Assembly: GCA_027315045.1 (NCBI GenBank)
Contig: DAHUZS010000109.1
Coordinates: forward strand, 1 to 64,000
Direction of reading: 5' to 3'
Source: Acidimicrobiaceae bacterium
GTDB taxonomy: Bacteria; Actinomycetota; Acidimicrobiia; Acidimicrobiales; RAAP-2
DNA length: 64,000 nucleotides
The position numbers and the translations under genes were made by a program. The stretch's first letter is position 1, and every line of letters starts with the position of its first letter. Under the pieces are notes generated by a model. That model searched no databases, was not told where the DNA came from, and saw nothing but the letters and a program-made list of their open reading frames with translations. Positions 33,895 through 43,267 of this stretch are shown in pieces.

Positions 33895-35729
33895 CGCCCG
33901 AGACGGCCGTGTACCCGATGTCGGCCCTGGTCGGCCTGGACGACCTCGTCACCGCCCTCGTCCTCGTGGCCGTGGACCCGGCCATCGGCGGTGTGCTCCT
34001 CCGGGGGGACAAGGGCTCGGCGAAGACCACGGCGGCCCGGGCGCTGGCCTCGCTCCTGCCCGACGCGGCGCCCTTCGTCGAGGTCCCCCTCGGGGCGACC
34101 GAGGACCGGGTGGTCGGGTCGGTCGACGTGGCGGCCATCCTGGCCGAGGGTGAGCACCGGCTCCGGCCCGGCCTCCTGGCAACGGCCGACGGCGGGGTCC
34201 TCTACGTCGACGAGGTCAACCTCCTCGCCGACCACCTGGTCGACGTCCTCCTCGACGCCGCCGCCACCGGGGTGAACCGGGTGGAGCGCGACGGGATCTC
34301 GATGACCCATCGGAGCCGGTTCGTGCTGGTCGGCTCCATGAACCCCGAGGAGGGAGAGCTGCGGCCCCAGCTACTGGACCGCTTCGGCATCTCGGTGGCG
34401 GTCGCCGCGCCGAGCGACCCCGACGAACGGGCCGAGGCGGTGCGGCGCCGGATCGCCTTCGACGCCGACCCCGGCGCGTTCGTGGCCGCCTGGGCGCCCG
34501 CCGAGGCTGCGTTGGCGGCCCGGCTGGTGGCGGCCCGGCCGGTGCCGCTCGAGCCCGGGCGCGACCGTTCGGTCGCCGCCCTGTGCGTGGGCGCGGGGGC
34601 CGAGGGGCTGCGCGCCGACCTCGTGATCTGCCGGGCCGCCGCGGCCCTCGGGGGGTGGCGGGGCAAGGACCGGGCCGGGATCGAGGAGGTGGCCGCGGTG
34701 GCGCCCCTCGCCCTCTCGCACCGCCGCAAGACCCCGTTCGGGACGGGGGCGCCGGAGCCCGACGAGCTCGACCGGCTCCTCGAGGAGGCCGGCGGGCCGG
34801 GGCGGGCCGAGCGGGCCCCCTCGGGCGGGGAGGGCGGCGGCCGACGCGACGAGGGGGCATCGGCGCCCGAAGGGCCCCCCGGGGACCAAGGCCCGTCCCC
34901 GGCCCCGGCAAAGGGGGCACGACCGCCGGTGATCCCCGGGTTGCTCGAGGGGCGCTCGGGCGGAGCCGGGCGCGGGGGCCGGCGCCGGGCACCGGAGGGG
35001 ACCGGCACGGCCGAGGGCCGCCTGGTCGGCGTCGATCCGCTCGCCCCGGGCCGGAGCGGTCCGCTGGCCGCGTCCGCGAGCGTCGTGGCGGCGGCGGTGC
35101 GCGGCGGTTCGGCGCCGGTTCGGGTCGAAGCCGACGACCTCCGGCTGGCCCGACGGGAGCGGCGCGGGGGCCGGGTGCTGGTCTTGGCGGTCGACGCCTC
35201 CGGCTCGATGGGGGCGGCCGGCCGGCTGGAGGCGGCCCGGGCGGCGGTCCTCGCGCTCGTGGCCGACGCCTACCAGCGCCGCGACAAGGTGGCGGTGGTC
35301 GCCTACCGGGACGAGGGGGCCCGGGTGGTCCTGCGGCCCACCTCGAGCAGCGAGGTGGCCCTGGCCCGCCTGGGGGAGGTGCCCACCGGCGGCCGCACGC
35401 CGCTCGCCGCCGGGATCGACGCCGCCCGTTCCCTCGCCGAGGCCGAGCGCCGCCGGGGCGGGCACCCAGTGGTGGTGGTGGTCACCGACGGCCGGGCGAC
35501 CTTCGCCCAAGAGGGCGACCCGGTCGCGGCCGCTGACCGGGCGGCGGTCCGCTGCGCGGCGGCCGGGCTCGAGGGCCTGGTGGTCGACTGCGAACGCGGG
35601 CCCCGAGCGCTCGGGGTGGCCCGGCAGCTGGCCGAGTCCATGGGGGCCCGGTACGTGGCGGTGGGCCCGCTGGTCGGCGCGGCCGACGGGTCCCGACTGG
35701 CCCTGGCGATCGAGGGCTCGATCGGTTGA
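33891..35729 (+). CDS. Fused ChlI/ChlD-type chelatase subunit (AAA+ plus VWA)
   Basis: The N-terminal half is a MoxR/ChlI AAA+ ATPase, with Walker [18 protein letters not shown] (about residues 37-53), Walker [13 protein letters not shown] and the [16 protein letters not shown] sensor region. An acidic to Gly/Pro/Arg-rich linker (about residues 295-380) leads to a VWA domain with the MIDAS motif DASGSMG (435-441) and VTDGRATF. It is thus the BchI/BchD pair in one 612-residue chain and should replace CobS/CobT as the motor for CobN. There is no photosynthesis gene nearby. It ends the plus-strand cobalamin operon. Confidence 0.9.
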   Translation: MTPETAVYPMSALVGLDDLVTALVLVAVDPAIGGVLLRGDKGSAKTTAARALASLLPDAAPFVEVPLGATEDRVVGSVDVAAILAEGEHRLRPGLLATADGGVLYVDEVNLLADHLVDVLLDAAATGVNRVERDGISMTHRSRFVLVGSMNPEEGELRPQLLDRFGISVAVAAPSDPDERAEAVRRRIAFDADPGAFVAAWAPAEAALAARLVAARPVPLEPGRDRSVAALCVGAGAEGLRADLVICRAAAALGGWRGKDRAGIEEVAAVAPLALSHRRKTPFGTGAPEPDELDRLLEEAGGPGRAERAPSGGEGGGRRDEGASAPEGPPGDQGPSPAPAKGARPPVIPGLLEGRSGGAGRGGRRRAPEGTGTAEGRLVGVDPLAPGRSGPLAASASVVAAAVRGGSAPVRVEADDLRLARRERRGGRVLVLAVDASGSMGAAGRLEAARAAVLALVADAYQRRDKVAVVAYRDEGARVVLRPTSSSEVALARLGEVPTGGRTPLAAGIDAARSLAEAERRRGGHPVVVVVTDGRATFAQEGDPVAAADRAAVRCAAAGLEGLVVDCERGPRALGVARQLAESMGARYVAVGPLVGAADGSRLALAIEGSIG

Positions 35730-35742
35730 GCCCCTGGGGCTC
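35728..35742. terminator. Possible bidirectional hairpin between converging genes
   Basis: GAGCCCCTGGGGCTC is a perfect 15-base palindrome spanning the stops of the chelatase subunit and the converging inhA-like gene. It has no T tract on either side, so only a weak hairpin role is suggested. Confidence 0.25.
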
Positions 35743-36523
35743 AGGCCCCGAGGGCGTGGGCGCCGCCGTCCACGTGGACGAGCTCCCCGGTGGTCATGGG
35801 GAACCAGTCGGAGAAGAGGGCGACGCAGGCCTTGGCCACCGCGGTGGTGTCGGTCGTGTCCCAGCCGAGCGGCGCCCGGGTCTTCCAGATGTCCTCGAAG
35901 CTGCGGTACCCGGGGATGGACTTCGCCGCCATGGTGCGGACCGGGCCCGCCGCCACCAGGTTGACCCGGATGCCCTTGGGCCCGAGGTCGCGGGCCAGGT
36001 AGCGGGCGAGGGACTCGAGGGCCGCCTTGGCCACCCCCATCCAGTCGTAGACCGGCCAGGCCAGCGTGGCGTCGAAGTCCAGCCCGACCACCGACGCGCC
36101 GTCGGCGCGCCCGGCCGCCTCGAGCAGCGGGCCGAAGTGCTCGACCAGCGCCTTCAGCGAATACGCCGAGATGTGCAAGGCGGTGCCCACCTCGTCCCAG
36201 CCCGCCCCGAACATGCCCTGCCCGAGGGCCTCGGCCGGGGCATAGGCGATGGCGTGGAGGATCCCGTCGAGCCGGTCCCATCCCTCGGCCAGCCGTCGGG
36301 CCGCCGCCGCCAGCTGCTCGGGGACCGTGACGTCGATCTCGAGGACCGGGGGGACGACCGGCAGCTTGCGGGCCACCCGCTCGGTGATCCGCAGCCCGCG
36401 CCCCGCCCCCGACAAGACGACCTCGGCCCCCTCCTCGATGGCCAGGCGGGCCACCCCGAAGGCCAGGGACTCCTCGGTGAGCACGCCGGTGACGAGGATC
36501 CGCTTCCCCTCGAGCAGTCCCAC
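35741..36523 (-). CDS. inhA: Enoyl-ACP reductase, InhA type
   Basis: The 260-residue short-chain dehydrogenase starts LLEGKRILVTGVLTEESLAF, the typical FabI/InhA dinucleotide region. Its catalytic pair is Tyr159 and Lys166 in WPVYDWMGVAKAALESLARY, one residue from the InhA numbering (158/165). It continues with RVNLVAAGPVRTMAAKSIPG and GELVHVDGGAHALGA. It reduces the enoyl-ACP double bond in fatty-acid elongation with NADH. The GTG at 36523 has GGAGGGG upstream. No ketoreductase gene lies beside it, unlike the mabA-inhA pair in mycobacteria. Confidence 0.9.
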   Translation of the reverse strand: MGLLEGKRILVTGVLTEESLAFGVARLAIEEGAEVVLSGAGRGLRITERVARKLPVVPPVLEIDVTVPEQLAAAARRLAEGWDRLDGILHAIAYAPAEALGQGMFGAGWDEVGTALHISAYSLKALVEHFGPLLEAAGRADGASVVGLDFDATLAWPVYDWMGVAKAALESLARYLARDLGPKGIRVNLVAAGPVRTMAAKSIPGYRSFEDIWKTRAPLGWDTTDTTAVAKACVALFSDWFPMTTGELVHVDGGAHALGA

Positions 36524-36654
36524 GGCCCCTCCTCCCCACGCCCTTGCTCGGCCCCGCCGAGACGAGGTGGTGAGGTTACCGAGGACCGCCCGCCTCCGCG
36601 GTGGCGGACGCCCGACGTGGCCAGCCCCCGGGCCGGCCTGGTTCACTGGTGGGT

Positions 36655-37311
36655 ATGACCATGCATGTCGGCATCCTCGGGGGCACCGGCCCCGCCGGTC
36701 GCGGGCTCGGCTGCCGGTTGGCCGCCGCCGGCCTCACGGTCACGCTCGGTTCGCGCGAGCGGGAACGGGCCGAGCGGGTTGCCGACCAGCTGACGGCGGC
36801 GTGGCCCGGCCGCAACCTGGCGCTTCGGGGCGGCGAGAACGCCGCGGCGGCCGCAGCCGACATCGTCGTGATCGGCACGCCTTGGGACGGCACCCTCGAG
36901 ACCGTCCGGCCGCTGCGCCGGGTGCTCGAGGGCAAGGTTGTGGTCTCCATGGTGACGGCGCTGCTCCGGGTGGGCCGGGAGATCCAGGCGGTCGACCTCC
37001 CCCGGGGCTCCTTCGCCGCCACCCTCCAGGCGGCCCTCCCGGGGTCCCCGGTCTCCGCCGCCTTCCACCATCTGCCGGCTGAGGACCTGGCCGACCTGGA
37101 CCAGGGGCTCCTGGCCGACATCCTGGTGTGCGCGGACGACGCCGGGGCCAAGGAGGCGACCATCTCGCTCGTGGACGCGATGGAGGGCTTGCGGGGCCTC
37201 GACGCCGGCCGGCTCTCCCAGGCCGGGCCGGTGGAGGCGTTCACCGCGGTGTGCATCGCCGTCAACGTCCGCTACAAGGTCCGCACCTACGTCCGGTTGG
37301 GGGGGATCTGA
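36655..37311 (+). CDS. npdG: NADPH:F420 oxidoreductase (NpdG type)
   Basis: The 218-residue protein has the Rossmann opening VGILGGTGPAGRGLGCRLAA, TVTLGSRERERAERVADQL, ADIVVIGTPWDGTLETVRPL and PVSAAFHHLPAEDLADLD. This layout is shared by F420-dependent NADP reductases. It moves hydride between NADPH and cofactor F420. It fits with the Ddn-like protein at 19 kb and with F420 use in the organism. The ATG at 36655 is followed by an ATG at 36661; either may be used. The mshC-like gene follows 6 bases after its stop, so they are probably co-transcribed. Confidence 0.88.
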   Translation: MTMHVGILGGTGPAGRGLGCRLAAAGLTVTLGSRERERAERVADQLTAAWPGRNLALRGGENAAAAAADIVVIGTPWDGTLETVRPLRRVLEGKVVVSMVTALLRVGREIQAVDLPRGSFAATLQAALPGSPVSAAFHHLPAEDLADLDQGLLADILVCADDAGAKEATISLVDAMEGLRGLDAGRLSQAGPVEAFTAVCIAVNVRYKVRTYVRLGGI

Positions 37312-37317
37312 GGACCA

Positions 37318-38435
37318 TGCGCCTGTTCGACACGGCCCGGGGCGAGGTCGTGGACTTCTCCCCTGGACGCACGGTGACCATGTACTGCTGCGGCATCACG
37401 CCGTACGACTCGGCCCACCTCGGGCATGCGGCGGTGTACGTCACCTTCGACGTGCTGCAGCGGCGCCTCCGGGACCTCGGGCACGAGACCCGGTGCGTGC
37501 GCAACGTCACCGACGTCGACGACGACATCCTGCGCAAGGCCCGGGAGCTCGGCGTCTATTACCTCGACCTCGCGGCCGAGGAGATGGCCCGGTTCGACTC
37601 GGACATGTCGGCCATCGGGCTGCTCCCGGTCTCCTCCGAGCCCCGGGCCACCTCGGCCATCCCCGAGATCCTCTCGCTCATCGGCGCCGCCCTCGAGTCG
37701 AACAACGCCTATGAGTCCGGCGGCTCGGTGTACTTCGACGTGTCCTCCTTCCCGTTCTTCGGGCGCCTGAGCGGCCTCGAGCGGTCCGAGATGCTCCGCC
37801 TGGCGGCCGAGCACGGCGGCCACCCCGAGGACCCGAACAAGCGCGACCCGCTCGACTTCGTGCTCTGGCAGCCCTCGTTGCCCGACGAGCCTGCCTGGGA
37901 ATCGCGCTGGGGCCCGGGCCGGCCGGGCTGGCACATCGAGTGTTCGGCGCTCGCCCGGCGTGAGCTCGGCGACACGATCGACATCCACGGCGGCGGGCGC
38001 GACCTTGTGTTCCCCCACCACGAGTGCGAGGTCGCCCAGTGCGAGTCGGTGACCCACGAACCCTTCGTCCGGCACTGGGTCCACGTCGGTCTGGTCGGCC
38101 TCGACGGCACCAAGATGTCCAAGTCGCTCGGGAACCTGGTCTTCGTGACCGACCTCTTGAAGGAGTACGAGCCGATGGCGGTGCGCCTCGCCCTCCTCGG
38201 CCACCACTACCGCGCCGACTGGGATTGGCGGCAGGCCGACGCCGAGGCCGGCGCGGCCCGATTGGCGCGGTGGCGGGCCGCGCCCAGGGGGGAGGGGGCG
38301 GCGGCGCTGGCAACCGTGCGGCGACGCCTCGACGACGACCTCGACACCCCCGGCGCGCTGGGCGACCTCGACGATCTGGCGGAGCGCAACGAACCGCTGG
38401 CCGACGGGGCGACCCTCCTCGGGGTCGCGCTCTAG
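37318..38435 (+). CDS. mshC: MshC-like cysteine ligase (cysteinyl-tRNA synthetase relative)
   Basis: The 372-residue class I synthetase-like protein has a HIGH-like motif in CCGITPYDSAHLGHAAVY, NVTDVDDDILRKARELGV, metal-site residues in HIECSALA and HHECEV, and KMSKS in VGLDGTKMSKSLGNLVF. The wording GITPYD-HLGHA matches MshC, which joins cysteine to glucosaminyl-inositol in mycothiol synthesis. The chain ends soon after the KMSKS domain, lacking the C-terminal anticodon-binding region of full CysS. A truncated or divergent CysS is the alternative. Confidence 0.72.
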
Positions 38436-38571
38436 AGGCCCTCGGCCCACCGGCGCCTTCCCGGGGTGCCCCGAGCACCTTGTAACCTCGACCAGGCGCG
38501 ACGGCCCGTCGTGAGCCCGGCTCGACGGCTTGGGCCGGTCGCCGCCGACCCGGCCAGACAAGGTGCCCCCG

Positions 38572-40584
38572 ATGCCCACCACCGTGAAGGTCAGACTCCC
38601 CGACGGCAAGGAAATGGAGCTGGCCGAGAACACGACAGCGGCGGAGCTGGCGGCGTCCATCGGGCGGCGCCTGGCCCGCGACGCCGTGGCCGCCGTGGTG
38701 AACGGGGTCGAGGTGGACCTGGCCAGCGAGCTGCACGACGGGGACTCAGTGAGTCTGCTGACCGACACCACCGAGGCCGGCCGGGAGGTGCTCCGCCACT
38801 CGACCGCCCACGTGCTCGCCCAGGCGGTGCTCCAGTTGTGGCCGGGGGCCCACTACGCCATCGGCCCGGCCATCGAGGACGGCTTCTACTACGACTTCGA
38901 GCTGCCCGGAGGCGCCCACTTCAGCCAGGACGACCTGGAGCGGATCGAGGCGGCCATGCGGGCGATCATGGCCGAGGACCAGGCCTTCGTCCGGGCCGAG
39001 CACCCGATCGACGCCGCGCTCGGCATCTTCGCCGACCAGCCGTTCAAGCGGGAGATCATCGAGGCCGTCCGAACCGGGGCTGACGAGCACGACGCGCCGG
39101 CCCAGGGACCCGGCGAGCGACTGGCCATCTCGACCTACGCCAACGGGGACGGCTTCGTCGACCTGTGCCGCGGCCCCCACGTCCCCTCGACCGGTCGCCT
39201 CGGGCACTTCAAGCTAACCCGGGTGGCCGGCGCTTACTGGCGGGGCGACGAGCACCGGCCCCAGCTCCAACGGATCTATGGGACGGCGTTCGAGTCGAAG
39301 GCGGCGCTGGCTGAGCACCTCCACCGGCTGGAGGAGGCGGAGCGACGGGACCACCGCAAGCTCGGGGCCGAGCTCGACCTGTTCAGCTTTCCCGACGAGC
39401 TCGGCTCGGGCTTGGCGGTCTTCCACCCGAAGGGCGGGACCATCCGGCGCATCATGGAGGACTACGCCCGCCAGCGCCACGAGGCCGGCGGCTACCAGTT
39501 CGTCGCCACGCCGCACATCGCCAAGGCGGAGCTCTTCGAGACCTCCGGCCACCTCGAGTGGTTCGCCGAGTCGATGTACCCGCCCATGGAGCTCGACGGC
39601 GGACAGCAGTACTACCTCAAGCCGATGAACTGCCCGATGCACCTGCTCATCTACCGCTCGAGGCAACGCTCCTACCGGGAGCTGCCCATGCGGCTCTTCG
39701 AGTTCGGCGGCGTCTACCGCTACGAGCTCTCCGGCGTCGTGCACGGGCTGACCCGGGTCCGGGGGATGACCCAGGACGACGCCCACATCCTGTGCACCCC
39801 AGAACAGCTGGAGTCCGAGCTCGGCTCACTCCTCTCCTTCGTCCTCGGGCTCCTGCGGGACTTCGGGCTGGAGGACTTCTTCCTCGAGCTGTCGACCAGG
39901 CCAAAGGACAAGGCGATCGGGGAGCTCGCGGACTGGGAGCGGGCCACCGAGGTTCTGGCGAGCGTCGGCACCTCGGCCGGCCTCGAGCTCGTCGCCGACG
40001 AGGGTGGGGGCGCGTTCTACGGTCCGAAGATCTCGGTCCAGGCCCGAGACGCCATCGGCCGGAGCCACCAGATCTCCACCATCCAGCTCGACTTCCAGGA
40101 GCCCAAGCGGTTCGGTCTCGAGTACATCGGCCCCGACAACCAGCGCCACGTCCCGGTCATGATCCACCGGGCCCTGTTCGGCTCGGTCGAGCGGTTCCTC
40201 GCCCTTTTGCTCGAGCACTACGGCGGGAACCTGCCGACGTGGTTGATGCCCGAACAGGTCCGGGTGCTGCCGGTCAAGGCGGACAACCACCCCTACGCCG
40301 AGGAGGTGGTGGCGACGCTGGCCGACGCCGGCCTGCGGGCCACCCTCGAGGGCGCCGACTCGGGGGTGCCGGCCCGGGTGGCCCGGGCCAAGACCCAGAA
40401 GATCCCCTATGTGCTCGTGGTGGGCGACGCCGACGTGGGCGCAGGGACCGTCGGGGTGAACCGGCGGGGGGCGAGCGAGGCCGTCCGGGGGGTGCCGATC
40501 GGCGCTTTCGTCGCCGAGGTGGCCGACGAGGTGGCGAACCGGTCGCTCGGGCCCCAGCCGTCGGCGACCACCCCGGCGTCGTGA
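38572..40584 (+). CDS. thrS: Threonyl-tRNA synthetase
   Basis: The 670-residue protein has the N-terminal TGS domain (VKVRLPDGKEMELAENTTAA) and the editing/SAD domain (HSTAHVLAQAV, IEDGFYYDFE). The class II catalytic core shows MNCPMHLLIYRSRQRSYREL, the motif 2 region FEFGGVYRYELSGVVHGLTR and QISTIQLDFQEPKRFGLEYI, followed by the anticodon domain. The ATG at 38572 gives the usual TGS start. The 136 bases upstream show no T-box. The HIT-domain gene overlaps its stop, as in M. tuberculosis. Confidence 0.95.
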   Translation: MPTTVKVRLPDGKEMELAENTTAAELAASIGRRLARDAVAAVVNGVEVDLASELHDGDSVSLLTDTTEAGREVLRHSTAHVLAQAVLQLWPGAHYAIGPAIEDGFYYDFELPGGAHFSQDDLERIEAAMRAIMAEDQAFVRAEHPIDAALGIFADQPFKREIIEAVRTGADEHDAPAQGPGERLAISTYANGDGFVDLCRGPHVPSTGRLGHFKLTRVAGAYWRGDEHRPQLQRIYGTAFESKAALAEHLHRLEEAERRDHRKLGAELDLFSFPDELGSGLAVFHPKGGTIRRIMEDYARQRHEAGGYQFVATPHIAKAELFETSGHLEWFAESMYPPMELDGGQQYYLKPMNCPMHLLIYRSRQRSYRELPMRLFEFGGVYRYELSGVVHGLTRVRGMTQDDAHILCTPEQLESELGSLLSFVLGLLRDFGLEDFFLELSTRPKDKAIGELADWERATEVLASVGTSAGLELVADEGGGAFYGPKISVQARDAIGRSHQISTIQLDFQEPKRFGLEYIGPDNQRHVPVMIHRALFGSVERFLALLLEHYGGNLPTWLMPEQVRVLPVKADNHPYAEEVVATLADAGLRATLEGADSGVPARVARAKTQKIPYVLVVGDADVGAGTVGVNRRGASEAVRGVPIGAFVAEVADEVANRSLGPQPSATTPAS

Positions 40585-41180
40585 GCGGCCTCGAGCAGCT
40601 CTGGGCCGGGTGGCGCCATGAGTACGTGCTCGGGGCGGCCGACAGCGAGCAGCCGGGCGAGGAGCAGGCGTGCGTGTTCTGCGCGCTGGCGGCCAGCGGT
40701 GCGCCGTCGGTGGACAACGCCGTGGTGCACCGGGGCCGGCACTGCTTCGCGGTCCTGAACGCCTACCCCTACACGAGCGGGCACCTCCTCGTGCTGCCGA
40801 TGCGCCACGTGGAGGAGCTCGAGGGCCTGAGCGAGGAGGAGTCCTCCGAGCTGTGGGCGGCCACCGTCGACGCCCTGCGTGCGCTGCGGGCCGCCTACGG
40901 CCCCGAAGGGGTGAACCTGGGGGCCAACCTGGGCCGGGCCGCCGGTGCCGGCATCCCACGGCACCTCCACCTCCACGTCGTCCCGCGCTGGGCCGGGGAC
41001 ACCAACTTCATGACCGCGCTGGCCGGGGTCCGGGTGTTGCCCGAGTCGCTCCCGGTGTCCTGGGAGAAGCTCTCCGCCGCCTGGCCGAGCCGCCCCCGGG
41101 GGGGCAAGGGCGGGAGCCTAGCTACGGCTTCACGTCGTAGTGGTCGTGGCTCACCCGGAACCGGCCCCGGCCGCCGGTGA
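40581..41180 (+). CDS. HIT-domain nucleotide hydrolase/phosphorylase
   Basis: The protein has CVFCALAASG near the N-terminus, NAYPYTSGHLLVLPMRHV, and the histidine triad in RHLHLHVVPRW (HxHxH). It matches the actinobacterial Ap4A-phosphorylase-type HIT proteins located between thrS and pgsA. The GTG at 40581 overlaps the thrS stop. Its last 20 codons overlap the end of the EF-G-like gene on the other strand by 59 bases; the extra tail is arginine-rich and not conserved in type. Confidence 0.88.
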   Translation: MSGLEQLWAGWRHEYVLGAADSEQPGEEQACVFCALAASGAPSVDNAVVHRGRHCFAVLNAYPYTSGHLLVLPMRHVEELEGLSEEESSELWAATVDALRALRAAYGPEGVNLGANLGRAAGAGIPRHLHLHVVPRWAGDTNFMTALAGVRVLPESLPVSWEKLSAAWPSRPRGGKGGSLATASRRSGRGSPGTGPGRR

Positions 41181-43155
41181 TGGCGCGCAGGTCGATGGCG
41201 TAGCGGGAGAGCTCGGCCGTGGGGACGAGGGCGGTGATCGTCTGCATCCCATCGGTGGACTCGGTCCCCTGGACCCGGCCCCGCTTGGCGTGCAGGTCGC
41301 CCAGCACGTCGCCTTGGAGCTCGGAGGGGACGGTCACCACCAGGCTGGAGATCGGCTCGAGGACCACCGCACCGGCCTGCTCGAGCGCGCTCTTGAAGGC
41401 CAGCGCGCCGGCCATCTTGAAGCTCATCTCGGACGAGTCCACCGAGTGGTACTTGCCGTCGTCGCAGGTGACCGAAACATCGACCACCGGGAACCCGTAC
41501 TGGCCCCCCTGCTCCATGGCCTCGAGCACGCCCTTTTCGACCGCCGGGATGTACTGGCGGGGGATGGCCCCGCCCACCACCGCGTCGTGGAACTGGAAGC
41601 CCTCTCCGCGGGTGAGCGGTTCGAGGCGGAGGTGGACCACGCCGAACTGGCCGTGACCGCCGGTCTGCTTCTTGTGCCGGCCCTCGGCCTCGGCCGCCTT
41701 GGTGATGGTCTCGCGGTAGGGGACGATGACGTCCTCACGCTCCACGTTCACCCCGAACTTGCGGGCCAGGCGCTCGAGGGTGATCGACAGGTGGATCTCG
41801 CCGGCGGTGCCGAGCACGGTCTGATGGGTCTCGTCCACCCGGGTCACGCTGAGCGACGGGTCCTCCTCGGCGAGACGCTGGAGCGAGCTCATCAGCTTGT
41901 CCTCGTCGGCCCGGGAGCTGGGCTTCACCGCCGCGAGGAGGGCCGGGGGATCGGGGTCGGGGAGCGGGAACGCCACCGGCTGGCCCTTGGGCGCCAGGGT
42001 GTCGCCGGTCTTGGTGCCACTGAGGCGCGGGACGGCCACGAAGTCACCGGCCACCGCCTCTTCGACCGGGGAGGTCGCGTGGCCGCGGAGCACCTCGAGG
42101 ACGTGCAGGCGCTCCTCGGTGCGGGTCCTCGTGTTGGTGAGCACGGTGTCGGGGAGGATCGTCCCCGAGATCACCTTGCACAACGAGACCCGTCCCGCGT
42201 GCTGGTCCGAGAGGGTCTTGCAGACCGCGAGGAGCGGCGGCCCGGCTGGGTCGCACTCGACCTCGCTCGAGGTGTCCCCGGCCAGGACCTCGACCGGGTA
42301 ACGGTGGTCGGCCCCCGGTGCCAGCTCGACGAGGAGGCGGGCCAGCCGGTCCACCCCGACCCCCGAGATCGCCGACGCGCAGAGCACCGGGAAGACGTTG
42401 GCCGACGCCACCCCGGTGGCCAGCGCCTTTTGCAGCTCGGCCCGCTCGATCGTCTCGCCCTCGAGGTAGCGGGTCATGAGGTCGTCGTCACCGACCACGA
42501 TGCCCTCGACCAGCTGTTCGTGCACCTCGTGTTCCACGCTCTGGAGTTCCCCGGGGATCGGACCCTCGGTGCCGCGCACCGGCGGTGTCCCGGCCATGTC
42601 GTACAAGGTGGCGGTGTCGTCGAGCAGGTCGATCACCCCCCGGAAGCTGGCCTCGGAACCGACCGGGAGCTCGACCGGCGCGACCCCGGCACCGAAGGCG
42701 CCGCGGACCTCCTCGAGCACGCCGGAGAAGTTCGCCCGTTCGCGGTCGAGCTTGTTGACCACGATCAGGCGGGGGAGGCCCATGGCGGCGGCGGCCCGCC
42801 AGGCGTCCTCGGTCTGGCCCTGCACGCCATCGCTCGCGCTGACCACCACGACCGCGAGGTCGCTCACTGCCAGGGCAATCGACAGCTCGGTCGAGAAGTC
42901 GACGTAGCCGGGGACGTCGAGCAGGTTGACCTTGACCCCGTCGAGCTCGTAGGGGGCGATGGCGAGGGAGACCGAGAGCTGGCGCTGGACCTCCTCGGGC
43001 TCGAAGTCGCACACCGTGGTGCCCTTCTCGACCGACCCCAGGCGCCCGATGGTCCCGGTCACCGCGAGCACGGCCTCAGCGAGTGCGGTCTTGCCCGCTC
43101 CGTGGTGCCCAATCAGGCACACGTTGCGGATCGACGACGGCGATCGGCTCGCCAC
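41122..43155 (-). CDS. EF-G-like translational GTPase (FusA2 type)
   Basis: The 677-residue protein has the GTPase motifs IGHHGAGKTAL (G1), DVPGYVDF (G3), VVNKLDRER (G4) and LCASAISG (G5). EF-G domains II-V follow, with GEIHLSITLERLARKFGV, GGHGQFGVVHLRLEPL and the C-terminal RGRVQGTESTDGMQTITALV. Compared with EF-G it is slightly short and belongs to the EF-G2-like paralogues whose exact role is unsettled. It interrupts the conserved thrS-HIT-pgsA order on the opposite strand, an insertion relative to M. tuberculosis. Confidence 0.88.
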   Translation of the reverse strand: MASRSPSSIRNVCLIGHHGAGKTALAEAVLAVTGTIGRLGSVEKGTTVCDFEPEEVQRQLSVSLAIAPYELDGVKVNLLDVPGYVDFSTELSIALAVSDLAVVVVSASDGVQGQTEDAWRAAAAMGLPRLIVVNKLDRERANFSGVLEEVRGAFGAGVAPVELPVGSEASFRGVIDLLDDTATLYDMAGTPPVRGTEGPIPGELQSVEHEVHEQLVEGIVVGDDDLMTRYLEGETIERAELQKALATGVASANVFPVLCASAISGVGVDRLARLLVELAPGADHRYPVEVLAGDTSSEVECDPAGPPLLAVCKTLSDQHAGRVSLCKVISGTILPDTVLTNTRTRTEERLHVLEVLRGHATSPVEEAVAGDFVAVPRLSGTKTGDTLAPKGQPVAFPLPDPDPPALLAAVKPSSRADEDKLMSSLQRLAEEDPSLSVTRVDETHQTVLGTAGEIHLSITLERLARKFGVNVEREDVIVPYRETITKAAEAEGRHKKQTGGHGQFGVVHLRLEPLTRGEGFQFHDAVVGGAIPRQYIPAVEKGVLEAMEQGGQYGFPVVDVSVTCDDGKYHSVDSSEMSFKMAGALAFKSALEQAGAVVLEPISSLVVTVPSELQGDVLGDLHAKRGRVQGTESTDGMQTITALVPTAELSRYAIDLRAITGGRGRFRVSHDHYDVKP

Positions 43156-43267
43156 GGCGCCACCTCCCCTGGATCTCCTCGTGGGTGTGAAGCGAGCTTA
43201 TGTTGGCCCGGCGCGAGTCCGCCTGCCCCCGGAGGATGCCTGGGGCCGGTGGTAACCTGGGAAAACC

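Noticed and set aside
38436-38571. T-box leader before thrS
   Set aside because: No T-box TGG-ACC-like bulge or specifier-loop architecture is visible in the 136-base gap.
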